Shown piece by piece: positions 1 to 8,487 of a stretch of 48,863 nucleotides of DNA. The DNA comes from Gammaproteobacteria bacterium (lineage in GTDB: Bacteria; Pseudomonadota; Gammaproteobacteria; Pseudomonadales; Azotimanducaceae). The position numbers and the translations under genes are program-made. Positions within the stretch are counted from its first letter, which is position 1, and the number at the start of each line of letters is the position of its first letter. The stretch lies in NCBI GenBank assembly GCA_026706385.1, contig JAPOYV010000058.1, positions 1 to 48,863 of the forward strand, read 5' to 3'. A model generated the notes under the pieces. It searched no databases, was not told the DNA's origin, and saw only the letters and a program-made list of their open reading frames with translations.

Positions 1-8
1 CAAATCCC

Positions 9-638
9 GTGAGCCCAGATGACGCGAACGCGTCCGGGCCGCCCGAGAGTCGGCCTCGACGCTACTTCCTGATCGCGGCCACGTCCGCGACGGCGGCGGT
101 GGGTGCGTTCGGGGCGGCGGTGCCGTTCGTGAAAGCCTGGGTGCCGAGTGCCAAGGCGCGCGCCGCCGGTGCGCCCGTGACCATCGACGTGTCCCGACTC
201 AAGGCCGGGGAGATGCTCGGCCCGATTCCCGCCTGGCGCGGACAGCCGGTGTTCGTGGTCGGACGCAGCGCGGCCGACGTGCGCGAGCTCGAGCGCGAGC
301 AGAACCAGACCGACCTGGCCGACCCGGACTCCGATAACACCGAGCGCCAGCCCGCCTATGCGCGCAACCCTTGGCGATCGCGGAAGCCGGAGGTCGGCGT
401 ATACCTCGGGATCTGTACGCACCTCGGCTGCTCGCCGAAATACCATGGCGAAATCAAGCCGGAGCCGTTCGATCCGGATTGGCAAGGCGGCTTCTACTGC
501 CCCTGTCACGGCTCGCGTTTCGACCTCGCCGGACGCGTGGTCAAAGGCGTGCCGGCACCGGACAACCTGGACGTGCCGCCTCATTCCTACTTGTCGGACA
601 CCGAGATCATCGTCGGCGTGGACGAAAACACCGCTTGA
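9..638 (+). CDS. petA: Ubiquinol-cytochrome c reductase, Rieske iron-sulfur subunit
   Basis: The Rieske [2Fe-2S] subunit of the cytochrome bc1 complex passes one electron from ubiquinol to cytochrome c1 in the inner membrane. The 209-residue protein has a short charged N-terminus, one hydrophobic anchor at about residues 20-45, and the two cluster-binding boxes CTHLGC (about 137-142) and CPCHGS (about 163-168), which supply the two Cys and two His ligands. Length fits the bacterial family. The GTG at 9 is the first start visible; the true start could lie before the window edge. petB and petC follow on the same strand, so a petABC operon is expected. Confidence 0.95.
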   Translation: MSPDDANASGPPESRPRRYFLIAATSATAAVGAFGAAVPFVKAWVPSAKARAAGAPVTIDVSRLKAGEMLGPIPAWRGQPVFVVGRSAADVRELEREQNQTDLADPDSDNTERQPAYARNPWRSRKPEVGVYLGICTHLGCSPKYHGEIKPEPFDPDWQGGFYCPCHGSRFDLAGRVVKGVPAPDNLDVPPHSYLSDTEIIVGVDENTA

Positions 639-689
639 GTCGTAGCCGCCGAACAAGCTAAGTCGAGCACATGAAAGGAGAGGGTGTTA

Positions 690-1946
690 GTGGCTGAATC
701 GCCTCCGGTGCGCGCCTTGCCGCGCCTGCTGATCTGGCTGAACGCGCGACTGCCGTTGACGGAAACGGCGGAGTATCACGCCACCAAGTACTACGCGCCG
801 AAGAACTTCAACTTCTGGTACTACTTCGGGATTCTCGCGACCGTGGTGCTCGGCATCCAGTTGCTCACCGGCATCTGGCTGACGATGTCGTACGTGCCGA
901 GCGGCGAAGGCGCGTTCGCCTCGGTGGAATACATCATGCGGGACGTCGAGTACGGCGACATCATCCGCTACCTGCACTCGACCGGCGCCTCGGCGTTTTT
1001 CGTCGTGGTCTACCTGCACATGTTTCGCGGGCTTGCCTATGGCTCCTACCGCGCGCCACGGGAACTGCTGTGGCTCATCGGCATGGCGATCTACCTCGTG
1101 CTGATGGCGGAGGGCTTCTTCGGCTATCTGCTGCCGTGGGGCAACATGTCCTTCTGGGGTGCCCAAGTCATCGTTTCGCTGGTTGGCGCGATCCCGTTCG
1201 TCGGGCCGGACCTCATGGAGTGGGTGCGCGGCGACTACCTGATGTCCGAGATCACGCTGAACCGGTTCTTCGCGCTGCACGTGGTCGCGCTGCCGCTGGC
1301 CCTCGTCGGCCTCGTATTCCTGCACATCGTGGCACTGCACCATGTCGGGTCGAACAACCCCGACGGCATCGAGATCAAGACCAACAAGGACGACAGCGGT
1401 ATTCCGAAGGACGGCATCCCGTTCCATCCCTACTACACCGTGCACGACTTCCAGGCCACGGTCGCGTTCCTATTCGTCTTCTGCGCCGTGGTGTTCTTCG
1501 CGCCCGAGATGTTCGGCTATTTCCTCGAGAAGCCGAATTTCGAACGGGCCGACCCGTTGAAGACGCCCGAACTGATCGCGCCCGTGTGGTACTTCACGCC
1601 GTTCTACTCGATGCTGCGCGCGTCGACGTTCCCGTTGTTCGGGCTCACCGCCAAGTTCTGGGGCCTGGTCGTCATGGGTGCCGCGATCCTGATCCCGATG
1701 ATGCTGCCGTGGCTGGACCGCAGCCCCGTGAAGTCCATGCGCTACAAGGGCTGGATCTCGAAGGTCATGCTGGCGCTGTTCGTGGTGAGCTTCTTCGTGC
1801 TCGGCTATCTCGGCACCATTCACGCGACCCCGCTGACCACCGCCATCGCGCAGGTGGGCACGATCATCTATTTCGCCTATTTCCTCCTCATGCCCTGGTA
1901 TACGCGCGTCGAGAAGACGAAGCCTCCGCCGGAGCGTGTGACATGA
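690..1946 (+). CDS. petB: Cytochrome b subunit of the bc1 complex
   Basis: Cytochrome b carries the two b hemes and the Qo and Qi quinone sites of the bc1 complex. The 418-residue product is mostly transmembrane helices. It shows the paired heme-ligand His regions RYLHSTGAS with VVYLHMFRG (helix B) and RFFALHVVA with LHIVALHH (helix D), plus the family hallmark LLPWGNMSFWGA. I choose the GTG at 690 because the AGGAG at 676-680 is 9 nt upstream of it; the in-frame GTG at 684 is too close to that site. The stop overlaps the first ATG of petC (ATGA), which indicates translational coupling. Confidence 0.95.
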   Translation: MAESPPVRALPRLLIWLNARLPLTETAEYHATKYYAPKNFNFWYYFGILATVVLGIQLLTGIWLTMSYVPSGEGAFASVEYIMRDVEYGDIIRYLHSTGASAFFVVVYLHMFRGLAYGSYRAPRELLWLIGMAIYLVLMAEGFFGYLLPWGNMSFWGAQVIVSLVGAIPFVGPDLMEWVRGDYLMSEITLNRFFALHVVALPLALVGLVFLHIVALHHVGSNNPDGIEIKTNKDDSGIPKDGIPFHPYYTVHDFQATVAFLFVFCAVVFFAPEMFGYFLEKPNFERADPLKTPELIAPVWYFTPFYSMLRASTFPLFGLTAKFWGLVVMGAAILIPMMLPWLDRSPVKSMRYKGWISKVMLALFVVSFFVLGYLGTIHATPLTTAIAQVGTIIYFAYFLLMPWYTRVEKTKPPPERVT

Positions 1947-2905
1947 TCGCCCCAAAGCCGTGTTGGTCGTTGCATGCGAGCGCCCCATTGCCGTGTCCGG
2001 TACCTCGCGTTCGCTCGGCTCCGCCTCCGGCCCAAGGCCACGCCGACCTCCCATGCAACAACCACCGACGGTCGCTACGCTCCCTTTGGTGTTTGTTGCA
2101 TGGAAGGGCTCGGGCGTTGCGCTCGGCCCTGGTCTGGTTCGGGTGTCTGGCCTTAGGCCTCTCGGCGGTCGCGGCGGAATCGACGGTCGAACTCGAACCG
2201 ATGACGCCGAATCTGGAGGACAAGCCGTCCTTGCAGCGCGGCATGGCCTTGTTCATGAACTACTGCATCGGCTGCCATTCGCTCAAGTTCCAGCGCTATG
2301 AACGCACTGCGGACGACCTCGCCATTCCGCACAAGGTGGCACTGGAGAACCTCGTGTTCACCGATCAGCAGATCGGCGGCCTGATGGAGACGGCCATGTC
2401 CCCGGAGACCGCGAAGAACTGGTTCGGTGCGGCGCCCCCCGATCTCACCATGGTCGACCGCGTGCGGGGTACCGCGTGGGTGTACAACATGCTGAAGACC
2501 TTCTATGTCGACGAGGCGCGGCCTTTCGGCGTCAACAATCGTGTCTACCCGAACATCGGCATGCCGCATGTGTTGATGGACCTGCAAGGAACGCCGATCG
2601 AGGAGTGCCGCGGGTACACGCCGATCGACATACTCGACGGCGAGGAGACGGTGGTCGCGCTCCGCGAAGGCACGGTTGATCGCGAACAGAACTGCAACTT
2701 CATCGAGGTCGAACCGGGCACGGGTTCGATGAGCGAGGAGGAGTACGACCAGGCCGCATACGACATCGCCAACTTCCTGCATTACGTCGGCGACCCGGGG
2801 CGCGCCGAGCGCCATCGGCTCGGCTACTGGGTCTTGGGTTTCCTGGCTTTGCTCTTCGTCTTCGCGACGATGCTCAACCGCGAGTATTGGAAGGATGTGC
2901 ATTGA
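1943..2905 (+). CDS. petC: Cytochrome c1 with a repeat-derived N-terminal leader
   Basis: Cytochrome c1 takes electrons from the Rieske protein and passes them to a soluble cytochrome c in the periplasm. The heme motif CIGCH is at about residues 108-112, the likely axial Met is in NIGMPHVL, and a C-terminal membrane anchor precedes the end (YWVLGFLALLFVFATML). The signal-peptide core (ALVWFGCLALGL...AVAA) starts only at about residue 58. The roughly 50 residues before it are encoded by a repeat insertion (1961-2105) that keeps the frame open. The ATG at 1943 overlaps the petB stop (ATGA). Translation could instead start at TTG codons just after the repeat (around 2092-2095 or 2114), so the true N-terminus is uncertain. 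Confidence 0.88.
   Translation: MIAPKPCWSLHASAPLPCPVPRVRSAPPPAQGHADLPCNNHRRSLRSLWCLLHGRARALRSALVWFGCLALGLSAVAAESTVELEPMTPNLEDKPSLQRGMALFMNYCIGCHSLKFQRYERTADDLAIPHKVALENLVFTDQQIGGLMETAMSPETAKNWFGAAPPDLTMVDRVRGTAWVYNMLKTFYVDEARPFGVNNRVYPNIGMPHVLMDLQGTPIEECRGYTPIDILDGEETVVALREGTVDREQNCNFIEVEPGTGSMSEEEYDQAAYDIANFLHYVGDPGRAERHRLGYWVLGFLALLFVFATMLNREYWKDVH
1976..2048 (-). repeat. Dispersed repeat copy 1, inside the petC leader
   Basis: Read on the minus strand, these 73 bases closely match 17977-18074. Apart from a 25-base length difference, about 65 of 72 aligned positions agree by eye. Shared blocks include GGCCTTGGGCCGGAGGCGG, ACGCGAGGTACCGGAC and GGGGCGCTCGCA. It sits between the petC start codon and the signal-peptide core and adds no stop codon in the petC frame. 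The function is unknown; it may be a REP-like or MITE-like element. Confidence 0.8.
2051..2103. repeat. Inverted repeat (hairpin) next to repeat copy 1
   Basis: CCATGCAACAA at 2051-2061 is the exact reverse complement of TTGTTGCATGG at 2093-2103. The stem can extend inward with CACC pairing GGTG after one mismatch. It directly abuts repeat copy 1, so the two probably arrived as one insertion of about 145 bases spanning roughly 1961-2105. Confidence 0.7.
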
Positions 2906-2965
2906 CCGCATGACCGCCCCGGAGGCGTCGCGGCGCGTCGCTGGTGGCGTGCCGAGGGTATCAAG

Positions 2966-3601
2966 TTGGACCTGAATCCCGTCCGGCGGACGTCGATGAC
3001 CCTGTACTCGGACCCGCGCGACCACCACAGCCATGCCGTGCGCATGGTGTTAGCGGAGAAGGGCGTAACGGTCGACATCCAGGACGTCAACCCGAGTCGC
3101 CTGCCGCGCCAACTCGGCGAGGTCAACCCGTACAACACCGTGCCGACATTGGTGGACCGGGAACTGGTGCTCTACCAAAGCGCGGTAATCATCGAGTACC
3201 TCGACGAGCGCTTTCCGCACCCGCCCTTGCTGCCGGTCTATCCGGTCGCGCGCGCCCAGAGCCGCCTGCTCATGTATCGCATCGACAAGGACTGGAGCGC
3301 GAATCTCACGTTGTTGATGCGCGGCAAGGGCGGCCAGCGTGTTCTGGCGCGTGCCCACCAGACGCTGCGCGAGAGCATCGTGGCCGCGGCGCCCGTGTTC
3401 ACGGAAAAGCCGTTCTTCTTCAATGAGGAGTTCAGCTTGGTGGACTGTTGCGTGGCGCCGATCCTGTGGCGGCTGAACCACGTGGGGATCGAACTGCCCG
3501 AACGGCAAACACGCGGGATCACGCGCTACATGCAGAAGATGTTCACGCGTCAGTCCTTCCGCGACAGCCTGACGGAGCTTGAGCTCGAAATGCGCGAATG
3601 A
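2966..3601 (+). CDS. sspA: Stringent starvation protein A (GST-fold RNA polymerase-associated protein)
   Basis: SspA binds RNA polymerase and alters transcription during starvation; it has a glutathione-S-transferase fold but no transferase activity in characterised members. The 211-residue product has the thioredoxin-like N-terminal domain (TLYSDPRDHHSH, VNPYNTVPTLVD, SAVIIEYLDERFP) and an all-alpha C-terminal domain. The TTG at 2966 has GAGGG at 2954-2958, 7 nt upstream, and gives the usual length. The ATG at 2996 (MTLYSDP) is an alternative. Position after petABC and before sspB is the standard gammaproteobacterial order. Its stop overlaps the sspB start. Confidence 0.92.
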   Translation: MDLNPVRRTSMTLYSDPRDHHSHAVRMVLAEKGVTVDIQDVNPSRLPRQLGEVNPYNTVPTLVDRELVLYQSAVIIEYLDERFPHPPLLPVYPVARAQSRLLMYRIDKDWSANLTLLMRGKGGQRVLARAHQTLRESIVAAAPVFTEKPFFFNEEFSLVDCCVAPILWRLNHVGIELPERQTRGITRYMQKMFTRQSFRDSLTELELEMRE

Positions 3602-3978
3602 CCTCCGTGAGGCCGTACCTGGTACGGGCGCTGCTGGATTGGATCGCCGACAACGGCCAAACGCCCTATCTGGTGGTCGATTGCGGCATCGCGGGCGTGC
3701 AAGCGCCTGCGGAACGCGCGGAGAGCGGCAAGCTGGTACTGAACGTCTCCGCCGGCGCGACACGCAACCTGGTCATCGGCGACGATTGGTTGGACGTCGA
3801 CTGCCGCTTCGGCGGCGAGCCGGTGCACGTCCGGGCGCCGGTTGGCGCGGTGGTCGCCGTCTACTCGCGCGAGAGCGGCATGGGAATGGCCTTCGAGGCC
3901 GAGGACCCGGTGGACGGCCCGCCGCCGGAACCGCCGCGACCGCGCCCGGGCGGTCCGAAGCTGACCGTCGTCAAATAG
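3598..3978 (+). CDS. sspB: ClpXP adaptor, stringent starvation protein B
   Basis: SspB delivers ssrA-tagged proteins to the ClpXP protease. The 126-residue product has the compact beta-rich SspB domain (starting RPYLVRALLDWIADNGQTPY), then a proline-rich flexible linker (about 100-118), and ends in the short ClpX-binding tail PKLTVVK. Both the tail and the linker arrangement are typical of the family. The ATG overlaps the sspA stop (ATGA), so the pair is translationally coupled. Confidence 0.93.
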   Translation: MTSVRPYLVRALLDWIADNGQTPYLVVDCGIAGVQAPAERAESGKLVLNVSAGATRNLVIGDDWLDVDCRFGGEPVHVRAPVGAVVAVYSRESGMGMAFEAEDPVDGPPPEPPRPRPGGPKLTVVK

Positions 3979-3989
3979 GCGATTCGCCG

Positions 3990-4010
3990 GGAGAACGCGG
4001 AGCGTTCTCC
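3990..4010 (+). terminator. Hairpin after sspB
   Basis: A perfect 9-bp stem (GGAGAACGC pairing with GCGTTCTCC) with a 3-nt loop lies 12 nt after the sspB stop. There is no T-tract, so it may act as a 3' end stabiliser or a Rho-assisted end rather than a classic intrinsic terminator. Confidence 0.5.
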
Positions 4011-4012
4011 AT

Positions 4013-4029
4013 CGCGCCCGAAGGGCGCG
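4013..4029 (-). terminator. Hairpin after the BON lipoprotein gene
   Basis: CGCGCCC pairs with GGGCGCG around a GAA loop immediately beyond the stop of the minus-strand BON gene. Together with the hairpin at 3990-4010 it separates two convergent operons. No T-tract is present. Confidence 0.4.
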
Positions 4030-4030
4030 C

Positions 4031-4582
4031 CTAGTCCAGGTAGTCGAAAACCTTGACGACGCGGATGACGCCGAATACGTCGCGGGCGACTTCCGCTGCA
4101 GCGTCCCCTTGGCTGCGCGGCACGACGCCGATCAGGTAGATCACGCCGCGCTCGGCCACCACCTTGATGCGTGTGACCTTGACCTCCTCGCTGGCTGTGA
4201 GGCCGGAGCGTACCTTGGTGGCAAGCCAACTGTCGTTCGCGCGGGCGACGAGATTGCTTGCACCACCCACCTGGATGTCGTTGTGAACGGCCCGGATCTT
4301 GCGGATGTTGGCCACGGCGCGCTCGGCGGCGTCGCGGAGCGCCGCGGTCTCGACTTCGCCGGTCAAGAGTACGACGCCGTGGTAGCTGACGACGTTGATA
4401 TGGCTCTCGGCTAGACGGTCGTCGGCCGAGCGAATGTGCCGCCTGGCGAGGAGTTCGACCGCTTCGTCGTCGATGGCCGTGCCGAGGGTTCGCTTGGTGG
4501 GGTCGGCCCCGGTGAAGCTCACGCAGCCGGCGATTGCGGCCAGGCCAAGGACTACAGCGAGCTTAAGCGCATTCCGTCGCAT
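4031..4582 (-). CDS. BON-domain outer-membrane lipoprotein (DolP/YraP/OsmY-like)
   Basis: The 183-residue product starts with a lipoprotein signal ending in the lipobox AIAGC (Cys20) and then carries two BON domains (about 45-110 and 120-183). These have the usual pattern of beta-turn VVLLTGEVE and VIYLIGVVPRSQ, each preceded by a helix. BON lipoproteins such as E. coli DolP sit in the outer membrane, bind anionic lipids and support envelope integrity. In E. coli yraP follows yraN and lpoA with diaA in between; here diaA is absent and the gene overlaps the end of yraN by about 20 nt. Start chosen at the ATG giving MRRNALKLAV. Confidence 0.88.
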   Translation of the reverse strand: MRRNALKLAVVLGLAAIAGCVSFTGADPTKRTLGTAIDDEAVELLARRHIRSADDRLAESHINVVSYHGVVLLTGEVETAALRDAAERAVANIRKIRAVHNDIQVGGASNLVARANDSWLATKVRSGLTASEEVKVTRIKVVAERGVIYLIGVVPRSQGDAAAEVARDVFGVIRVVKVFDYLD

Positions 4583-4952
4583 CGAAGGCGTTCCGAATCC
4601 ATTCGAGGTCCAGCCCCAAGTTTCCCTTTGTTGCTGCAACCACGTCAAACCGCACAGCCCGAAACCGGTGTTCAGGGTGGTCGCGCCGGAACAGTTCCGA
4701 GGTCCGCGCGATGCGGCGTTGCTTGGCATGGTCCACCGACTCCACGGCGGAAACCCACGAGCCGGGACCCCGGTAGCGCACCTCGACACACACGAGATCA
4801 TCGCCGTCGAGCATGACGAGGTCGACCTCGCCGGTCGTGCGGGCATAGTTCCGCATGACCGTCGCCAAGCCGCGGCGCCTGAGAAAGCGCTCGGCGCGTC
4901 GCTCGGCCCGCCGGCCACGGGTGATATGCGATGGCATCCGGAAGTGCGGCAC
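4563..4952 (-). CDS. yraN: YraN/UPF0102 family endonuclease-like protein
   Basis: The 129-residue protein has the UPF0102 pattern RGRRAERRAERFLRRRG, NYARTTGEVDLVM and CVEVRYRG, which resembles the PD-(D/E)XK nuclease core (E, D, ExK-like, here EVR). The molecular function is not firmly known. The GTG at 4952 starts right after the lpoA stop; an internal ATG at 4937 (MPSHITRG) is possible. It lies between lpoA and the BON gene, the conserved order, and should be cotranscribed with them. Confidence 0.85.
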   Translation of the reverse strand: MPHFRMPSHITRGRRAERRAERFLRRRGLATVMRNYARTTGEVDLVMLDGDDLVCVEVRYRGPGSWVSAVESVDHAKQRRIARTSELFRRDHPEHRFRAVRFDVVAATKGNLGLDLEWIRNAFDATECA

Positions 4953-4955
4953 GGT

Positions 4956-6818
4956 CTACTCCCGCCCCGTGATCCGTGGTACCAGCCGGCCTCCCTGGAC
5001 GGTCGCCCAGGCGAGGTCGCGGTTGATGCGTCCATTGGGGGCGAGTCGCAGCGTGCCGGTGCTGCCCGGGATGGGCGCATCCCTTGAGATCAGCCGCTGC
5101 CACTGGTTGGCCAGGCGGAAACCGTCGACGCCGAATGCGAACCAGGGGGCGGACGAGCCGCGGCTGGCGGGCAACGGCGCGGCGGCGGCCCGCAAGCCGT
5201 CGGGGTGGAGCCGCCAGGGAATCCCGCAGACGTGCACACCGTCGATCGGTCGCAGAGCGGCACCAACTGCGGCGGACGGGGCATAGATGGGCAAGGCTCC
5301 GGCGAAGTGGAACTCGAGCGCCCGTTTCAGGAACAGCAACTGCTGCTCGCCGACCAAGGCGACCACGGCGTCCACGTCGTCGCGCCGCCTGGGTGTGAAC
5401 TGCAGGTCGTCGATCGTCAGCATGGACGCGATCTCCGCGTAGCGTTGGGTGCTCCGCGTGACGGCTAGGGCGTCGCCGACGACCGGCGTGACGTCGCCGG
5501 AGCCGAGCCGCCCGGTGGCGACCACCTCGACTCCGCGCCTTTCCGCCAAGAGGCGTGCCTTGGCCCTGGCCGACCAGGACGCGCTGGTGTCGAACAGCAC
5601 GATCCGTTCCATGCCGTCCCCGGTGAGCGCGGCGGCGATTGCCGAGGCGTCATCCTCCGGTGCGAGCGCGAACTGGGGTATCTGTGCGGCTAGTGCACGC
5701 GGCGCCTCGTCCAAGTGGTTCAGCGCGAGCACGGGCACACTCGGAGGTACGGCGGCGACCTCGGCCACGGCGAACTTCTGCAACGGGCCGATGACGAGGT
5801 CCGCCCCTTCCGAAACGGCCAGCCGGTAGGCATCGGTTGGCGCCATGCTGCTGGTGTCGTAAAGGCGTACGCTGGTCGCTGGGTTGCCACCACCGGCGAC
5901 TTGGGTCGCCGCCTCGGCGTGCAGGAGCGCGGCCGAGAAGCCGTCCCGCACCGCTTGGCCTACGCCGCCGAGCGGCCCGCTCAGCGGAATCAAGAGGGCA
6001 AGGGCTCGCGGCTTGCCGGTGACTGGCGGCGCACCGGGTGGCGCGAATCTTGCCGCTGGATGGCCCGGGTGGGACTTCTTCCAGTCCTCCCAGACGTGGA
6101 ACTGGAGGACATCCGTCAACGCCGCGTTGAAGTCACGCGCGAGTACCGCGAACGCACGGCCGACGTCGGTCGGGGCGCCGCGCGCGAGGTCATCCGTTTC
6201 GAGAATCGTCAGCCGGGATACCTGCCGCCACGCTGCTGCGGTGGCCATCCGCACGTCTTGGTCCTCGGCGGCGTCGTGCGCGGCGACCTCGATCCAGGCC
6301 AGCGCCGCTGCTCGCGGATTGTCCGCACGACGTGTCAGCAGCCGGGCACGGAACCTCGCGACGACCAGCGTCTCCTGCGGAGCGAAGGGTCGGAGCTGGG
6401 CCAGCAGGGCGGCGGCGCGCACATCGTCCGGGGGATGGCCAGGTCGTTCGCTCAGCTCGAGTTCGAGGGCGATTTCGCCGAAGCGGAACTGTTCCGTTTT
6501 GCCGAGGTCAGCAACCAACGGTTCGAGCAAGGCAGCGATGTCCGATGCTTCGACGAAGTCGCCCTGTCCGTAGGTGGCCGTCAACGCGGCGAGATAAAGT
6601 CTCGCTCTCTCTGCGCGTGTTGAGGCGGCTTCAGCACGTTCGAGGGCGGCCCGCGCGGGATCCTCGGCGGGCGGCGCCGCTTCGACGGTCGTTTCCGGCG
6701 AGGTGCTTTCGCACGCCGCAAGTGTCAAGATCATCGCGAGTATCGCGGTGCCGGCCGCACACCATGCGATGAATGCCGGCACGGCGGTGGACGAATCGGC
6801 GATGGGCGAGGCGCGCAT
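4956..6818 (-). CDS. lpoA: LpoA-like penicillin-binding protein activator (lipoprotein)
   Basis: LpoA is an outer-membrane lipoprotein that stimulates the peptidoglycan synthase PBP1A. The 620-residue protein shows a lipobox LAAC (Cys36), an alpha-helical TPR-like N-terminal half (about 50-270), and a C-terminal periplasmic-binding-protein-like domain starting near KPRALALLIPLSGPLGGVGQAVRDG. Sequence in the N-terminal half is divergent, as usual for the family. The start at 6818 faces the rsmI start, and the two codons share the bases CATG. A GTG 12 codons downstream, just before the hydrophobic core, is an alternative. Gene order with rsmI and yraN supports the call. Confidence 0.85.
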   Translation of the reverse strand: MRASPIADSSTAVPAFIAWCAAGTAILAMILTLAACESTSPETTVEAAPPAEDPARAALERAEAASTRAERARLYLAALTATYGQGDFVEASDIAALLEPLVADLGKTEQFRFGEIALELELSERPGHPPDDVRAAALLAQLRPFAPQETLVVARFRARLLTRRADNPRAAALAWIEVAAHDAAEDQDVRMATAAAWRQVSRLTILETDDLARGAPTDVGRAFAVLARDFNAALTDVLQFHVWEDWKKSHPGHPAARFAPPGAPPVTGKPRALALLIPLSGPLGGVGQAVRDGFSAALLHAEAATQVAGGGNPATSVRLYDTSSMAPTDAYRLAVSEGADLVIGPLQKFAVAEVAAVPPSVPVLALNHLDEAPRALAAQIPQFALAPEDDASAIAAALTGDGMERIVLFDTSASWSARAKARLLAERRGVEVVATGRLGSGDVTPVVGDALAVTRSTQRYAEIASMLTIDDLQFTPRRRDDVDAVVALVGEQQLLFLKRALEFHFAGALPIYAPSAAVGAALRPIDGVHVCGIPWRLHPDGLRAAAAPLPASRGSSAPWFAFGVDGFRLANQWQRLISRDAPIPGSTGTLRLAPNGRINRDLAWATVQGGRLVPRITGRE

Positions 6819-7656
6819 GGCGGGACGGTTGTACATCGTGGCGACGCCGATCGGCAATCTTGCGGACGTGACCTGGCGCTCGGCTGACATCCTCAAGGCG
6901 GTCCCGATCGTTGCCTGCGAGGATACCAGACGCACGCGCGCTCTATTGGCGCATATCGGCGCGGAACCTGGCCGACTCGTGGCCATGCACGACCACAACG
7001 AGGACCGCGCGACCGAGCGATTGGTCGCTGAACTTGACCATGGCAGCGACGTCGCCCTGGTCTCGGACGCCGGCACGCCACTCATCTCCGACCCGGGATT
7101 CGAGCTTGTCCGCGCCGCCTGGCGGCGTGGGATCCCGGTCACTCCGGTACCCGGATGCAGTGCCATCACGGCGGCCCTCGCGGCGTCGCCGATTCCGATC
7201 AACCGGTTCCGCTTCGAGGGCTTCCTGCCAACCAGGGCGACGCCACGGCGGGACGTGCTCAAGCGTCTCCTTGCCGAGGACGCAGCCGTTGTCTTTTTCG
7301 AAGCGCCGCATCGGCTGCGCGATGTGCTCGACGACTTGGTCGAATGCGGTGCCGGCGATCGGTCCATGCTGATCTGCCGCGAACTTACCAAGCGTTTCGA
7401 GACGCTGTCTTTCGGCACCGTCGACGAAATCCTGGCGAACGGGACGGTCGTCGACCGCGGTGAGTTCACTTGCGTTCTGGCGCCAGCGCGAGCCCGCGCC
7501 GACCGCGACGCAGCACGCCCGGCGGTGGCCGCGGTGGTCGAGGCGCTGGCTGCGGAACTTCCGCCGGCGCAAGCCGCGCGGCTTGCATCGAGGATCACCG
7601 GGCGGCCCCGCGCGGAGCTCTACGATCTCGCCACGGCGTTTTCGCCGCCGGACTGA
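6817..7656 (+). CDS. rsmI: 16S rRNA (cytidine-2'-O)-methyltransferase
   Basis: RsmI methylates the 2'-OH of C1402 in 16S rRNA using SAM. The 279-residue protein starts with the family signature GRLYIVATPIGNLADVTWRS and contains CEDTRRTRALL, SDAGTPLISDPGF, PVPGCSAI and FEAPHRLRDVLDDL, all typical of the tetrapyrrole-methylase fold branch. I prefer the ATG at 6817, which has GGGCGAGG upstream and matches the family N-terminus. ATG 6802 and the longer frame to 6703 are unlikely. It is divergent from lpoA and followed by rnpB. Confidence 0.95.
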   Translation: MAGRLYIVATPIGNLADVTWRSADILKAVPIVACEDTRRTRALLAHIGAEPGRLVAMHDHNEDRATERLVAELDHGSDVALVSDAGTPLISDPGFELVRAAWRRGIPVTPVPGCSAITAALAASPIPINRFRFEGFLPTRATPRRDVLKRLLAEDAAVVFFEAPHRLRDVLDDLVECGAGDRSMLICRELTKRFETLSFGTVDEILANGTVVDRGEFTCVLAPARARADRDAARPAVAAVVEALAAELPPAQAARLASRITGRPRAELYDLATAFSPPD

Positions 7657-7712
7657 TCTAATACGCGCGTTCCAGTGTGGCGCTGCTCGGTTGCTAGGTG
7701 TACGCTCCGAGG

Positions 7713-8086
<374 letters not shown>

Positions 8087-8103
8087 GGTTTTCTTGTCAT
8101 GTG

Positions 8104-8409
8104 ATGGACGTGGCAGAGCAGTCGCAAAGGTTCGTGCTTCGGCTACCACCGGCATTGCACCGGCGTGTCACGGAAGCGGCCGCGGTGTATCGGCGCAGCA
8201 TGAATGCCGAGATCGTCGCCCGCCTTGAGTATTCCCTAAGCGGAATCCCCGCGGACGCGGACGTCAGCGCCGTGGAGCCTGCCCTCTTTCCCTACCTCGA
8301 GACGACTTTCCGCGGGGAACTGTCGGACGAGGAGAATAGGCTCATCCGCTTGTTCCGCCGGTTGTCGGCGAGCCAGCGCGCTGCCTTGGTCGACCTGCTT
8401 GGCGGCTGA
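8104..8409 (+). CDS. Small Arc-type ribbon-helix-helix DNA-binding protein
   Basis: The 101-residue protein has the Arc/MetJ-type ribbon-helix-helix fold at residues 8-45: a basic strand RFVLRLPPALHRRV, then AAAVYRRSMNAEIVARLEYSL, matching the Arc repressor family pattern (N-A-E-I-V). The remaining half is acidic and not recognisable. The start lies only about 17 nt after the rnpB end and no clear ribosome site is seen; GTG 8101 is an alternative. It may be expressed from the rnpB transcript. Such proteins are often autoregulators or antitoxins, but no toxin partner lies beside it. Confidence 0.8.
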   Translation: MDVAEQSQRFVLRLPPALHRRVTEAAAVYRRSMNAEIVARLEYSLSGIPADADVSAVEPALFPYLETTFRGELSDEENRLIRLFRRLSASQRAALVDLLGG

Positions 8410-8487
8410 CCCGCCGGCGGTTCGTTGTGGACGCCGGGCAAGCGAATTGCTAAAAAGCACGGTTTACCTGCCCGCACGGAAACACCC

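Noticed and set aside
687-1445. Long minus-strand frame opposite petB
   Set aside because: Antisense shadow with His/Arg/Val-rich composition and no family motif.
1070-1942. Open frame running upstream of petC through petB
   Set aside because: It is a shadow of the petB coding sequence; PetC-like sequence begins only after 1943.
6819-7598. Open frame running upstream of lpoA across rsmI
   Set aside because: The opposite strand encodes RsmI with all family motifs; the extension has serine/arginine-rich shadow composition.
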